64,000 nucleotides of DNA from Anthonomus grandis grandis. Lineage: Eukaryota; Arthropoda; Insecta; Coleoptera; Curculionidae. Shown in pieces: positions 62,291 through 64,000 of this stretch. Under the pieces are notes generated by a model, which saw only the letters and a list, made by a program, of their open reading frames with translations, was not told the origin of the DNA and made no database searches. Where the stretch lies: NCBI RefSeq assembly GCF_022605725.1, contig NC_065561.1, forward strand, positions 20,808,256 through 20,872,255. Direction: 5' to 3'. Both the position numbers and the translations under genes were made by a program. Every line of letters begins with the position of its first letter. Position 1 is the stretch's first letter.

Positions 62291-64000
62291 TTGAGAGAGC
62301 CAAACAAGCGGAGACAAGCAAATAAATCTTGGATTGAAAAGAGAGCAACTTACTCTCATATTAATTTAATTCGAGAATTAGTTAATCAGCCAGACGATTT
62401 TCGTAATTACCTGCGCATGGACGAGACGACTTATCGAAATTTATTACATTTAGTTACACCAATAATACAAAAAACTGATACTGTTATGAAAAGTTCTATC
62501 ACGCCACATGAAAGATTAACGGCGACTTTAAGGTTTTTGGCAACTGGTAGAACCTATGAGGATCTCAAGTTTTCTACGTGTATTTCTAAATCCGCCCTCA
62601 GCAAGATAATTCCTGAGACGTGCGATGCCATTTACACAGTATTAAAACAAGAATATTTAAAAGTATGTAAAACTTATTATTATATCTACTGTACGCTAGA
62701 ATTAGTAAAATTCGCTAAAAATTGTGCAGCAGTTTGCGATTCACTGTCTTCGTCTTGTTCAGGAGGAGGTAATTCAGAATTTCTTGGAGCTTTAGGTTGC
62801 TGACAATTAGATCCTGTTTGTGTAGGTTGCTGACGATAATTAAATCCTGTTAGTTGATAAGGCGTTTGATTCTGATGAGTCACTGGTTGTGGAATTTGTG
62901 GCTGATGATGCCATGTCACTGGTGAAGGTGGCTGATATGATGATGCAGGTTGCATTTGGTGAAAATATTGTCTTGACACCTGTGATTGTTGTTCCAGTTG
63001 TGTATTTATGACACAGTGGCAATTTAGAGTTCCTAACTGAGCCTCATAAAAAACATCATTAATAATTAATTTCTCAGCGTGAATGCGTTGCTCGCTTTTA
63101 ATTTTGATGCCCATGCCAATCCAATATGATTGAACTTATCATCAATATTTGAAGGCACTGCAAAACGTTTCTGAATGGTATCCAAAACGTTATCATATTG
63201 TTGATGATGACGCTTGTGATGCTGGACGAGGTGTACTTGGTACAGAATATTCAGATACTGGCATGGGCGTGTGTGGTTCGAATAGATGATCATCAATAAA
63301 GTACTGTTGAGTTTCATGTATTTTAGAAACCTAAAATCAAAAAAAGTACAGATTATCTATATGTGTATTATAATAATTATTATACTAGCTTGTAACTTGT
63401 TTTATTACGCAATAGTTAGAAGCACGCAACATTCTAAATAATATTATGCTCTTTTTTGTAGTTTCCTAAAACTACAGCCGAATGGAAGAATATTGCGAAT
63501 ATTGAATTTTCCACATTGTTTAGGTGCTGTAGACGGAAAGCACGTACAAATTACAGCGCCCCCTGGGAAGTGGCTCATATTACTTTAATTATAAAAAAAA
63601 CTTTTAGTATTGTTTTGATGGGCATTGCAAATGCTAACTATGAATTCATATACTGCGATATAGCAACAAACGGCAGAGTATCTGACGGAGGAGTCCTTGA
63701 AAATTCTAAATTTATTAAAGGTTTAATCGGGAATAAACTAAACTTACCGGCTTTAGAAGTAGTTATACCAGGTCAACCTCCTTTAAATTATGTTTTTGTG
63801 GGAGACGAAGCTTTTGCAATGAGATCCGACTTGCTTTGAAGCCATATAATCAAAGAGAGCTTAACAATGAAAAAAGAATATTCAACTACCGTTTAACTAG
63901 AGCTAGACGCATTATAGAAAACACCTTTGGAATTTTGGCTAACCTTTTTAGAATATTCCATAGATCCATTAATTTGAAAAAAGTTGTGGTGGCATGTTGT
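62291..64000 (+). pseudogene. Second PIF/Harbinger nuclease, broken, runs off the window
   Basis: Exon 1 (to 62661) encodes DDFRNYLRMDETTYRNLLHL, ERLTATLRFLATGRTYEDLK and SALSKIIPETCDAIY, ending EYLK before GTATGT. Exon 2 resumes after TTTTTTGTAG at 63464 with FPKTTAEWKNIAN. Then, with indels, come CLGAVDGKHVQITAPP (first Asp), IATNGRVSDGGVLENS (second Asp), VFVGDEAFAMRSDLL and RRIIENTFGILANLF (Glu). Frameshifts near 63500, 63565 and 63840 break it. The intron 62662-63463 holds an antisense MADF-type C-terminal exon. Confidence 0.82.
62686..63336 (-). pseudogene. Antisense MADF-type ORF C-terminus in the nuclease intron
   Basis: On the - strand a TTTTAG acceptor at about 63337 opens VSKIHETQQYFIDDH. 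Then come TIQKRFAVPSNIDDKFNHIG and, after a frameshift near 63100, EQRIHAEKLIINDVFYEAQL and a Gln/Pro-rich tail. This is the C-terminal half of the accessory protein of PIF/Harbinger elements. The MADF half should lie beyond 64000, mirroring the layout at 37383-40269. Confidence 0.65.

Overview
The window is nuclear DNA from an animal and almost certainly an insect; a beetle is my best guess. It is AT-rich, with spliced genes, long repeat-filled introns and many class II transposon remnants. I see no tRNA, rRNA, CRISPR array or bacterial-type gene.

Two host genes are present. At 1099-5090 on the + strand lie the last three coding exons of the AMP-activated protein kinase gamma subunit (SNF4Agamma). 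From 59413 down to 13332 on the - strand runs a class VII unconventional myosin. I resolved 27 coding exons, joined in phase at all 26 junctions, from the motor P-loop to the stop codon (about 1946 residues). Domain order is motor, IQ motifs, short helical linker, MyTH4, FERM, SH3, MyTH4, FERM. The first ~150 motor residues lie beyond position 64000 or were not found. The sequence is divergent and its post-IQ region is short, so a myosin VIIb (Myo28B1-like) paralogue seems more likely than crinkled/VIIa, but I cannot settle this.

Everything else is intron or intergenic DNA. 1-5090: AMPK gamma introns with a Penelope-like fragment and ~350 bp repeats. 5940-9320: CCTGGAA-rich DNA split by a pogo/jerky element (7180-9124). 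9909-11791: a Tc1-like element disrupted by a Penelope-like foldback. 13620-14900 and 17730-19570: satellite arrays in myosin introns. 23016-28433: a long-TIR mariner-superfamily (DD41D) element disrupted by a Mutator-like element (23507-27190). 29613-29772: a foldback MITE. 34753-36748: a Sola-like element. 37383-40269: a PIF/Harbinger element. 40270-40860: a shrunken PIF/Harbinger derivative. 43230-47160: LINE remnants. 50233-53100 and 54030-58440: a large palindrome and satellite arrays with higher-order structure. 59510-64000: further TIR elements and PIF/Harbinger copies.

The most interesting feature is the layout of the PIF/Harbinger elements. The nuclease and MADF-domain genes read inward from opposite ends and their exons interlock: the MADF second exon sits antisense inside the nuclease intron, and the nuclease second exon sits inside the MADF intron. 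A second element at 62291-64000 repeats the nested antisense layout, and a shrunken copy keeps only the two inward-facing first exons. Hammerhead-ribozyme-like motifs in the Penelope-like fragments are the other notable signal.
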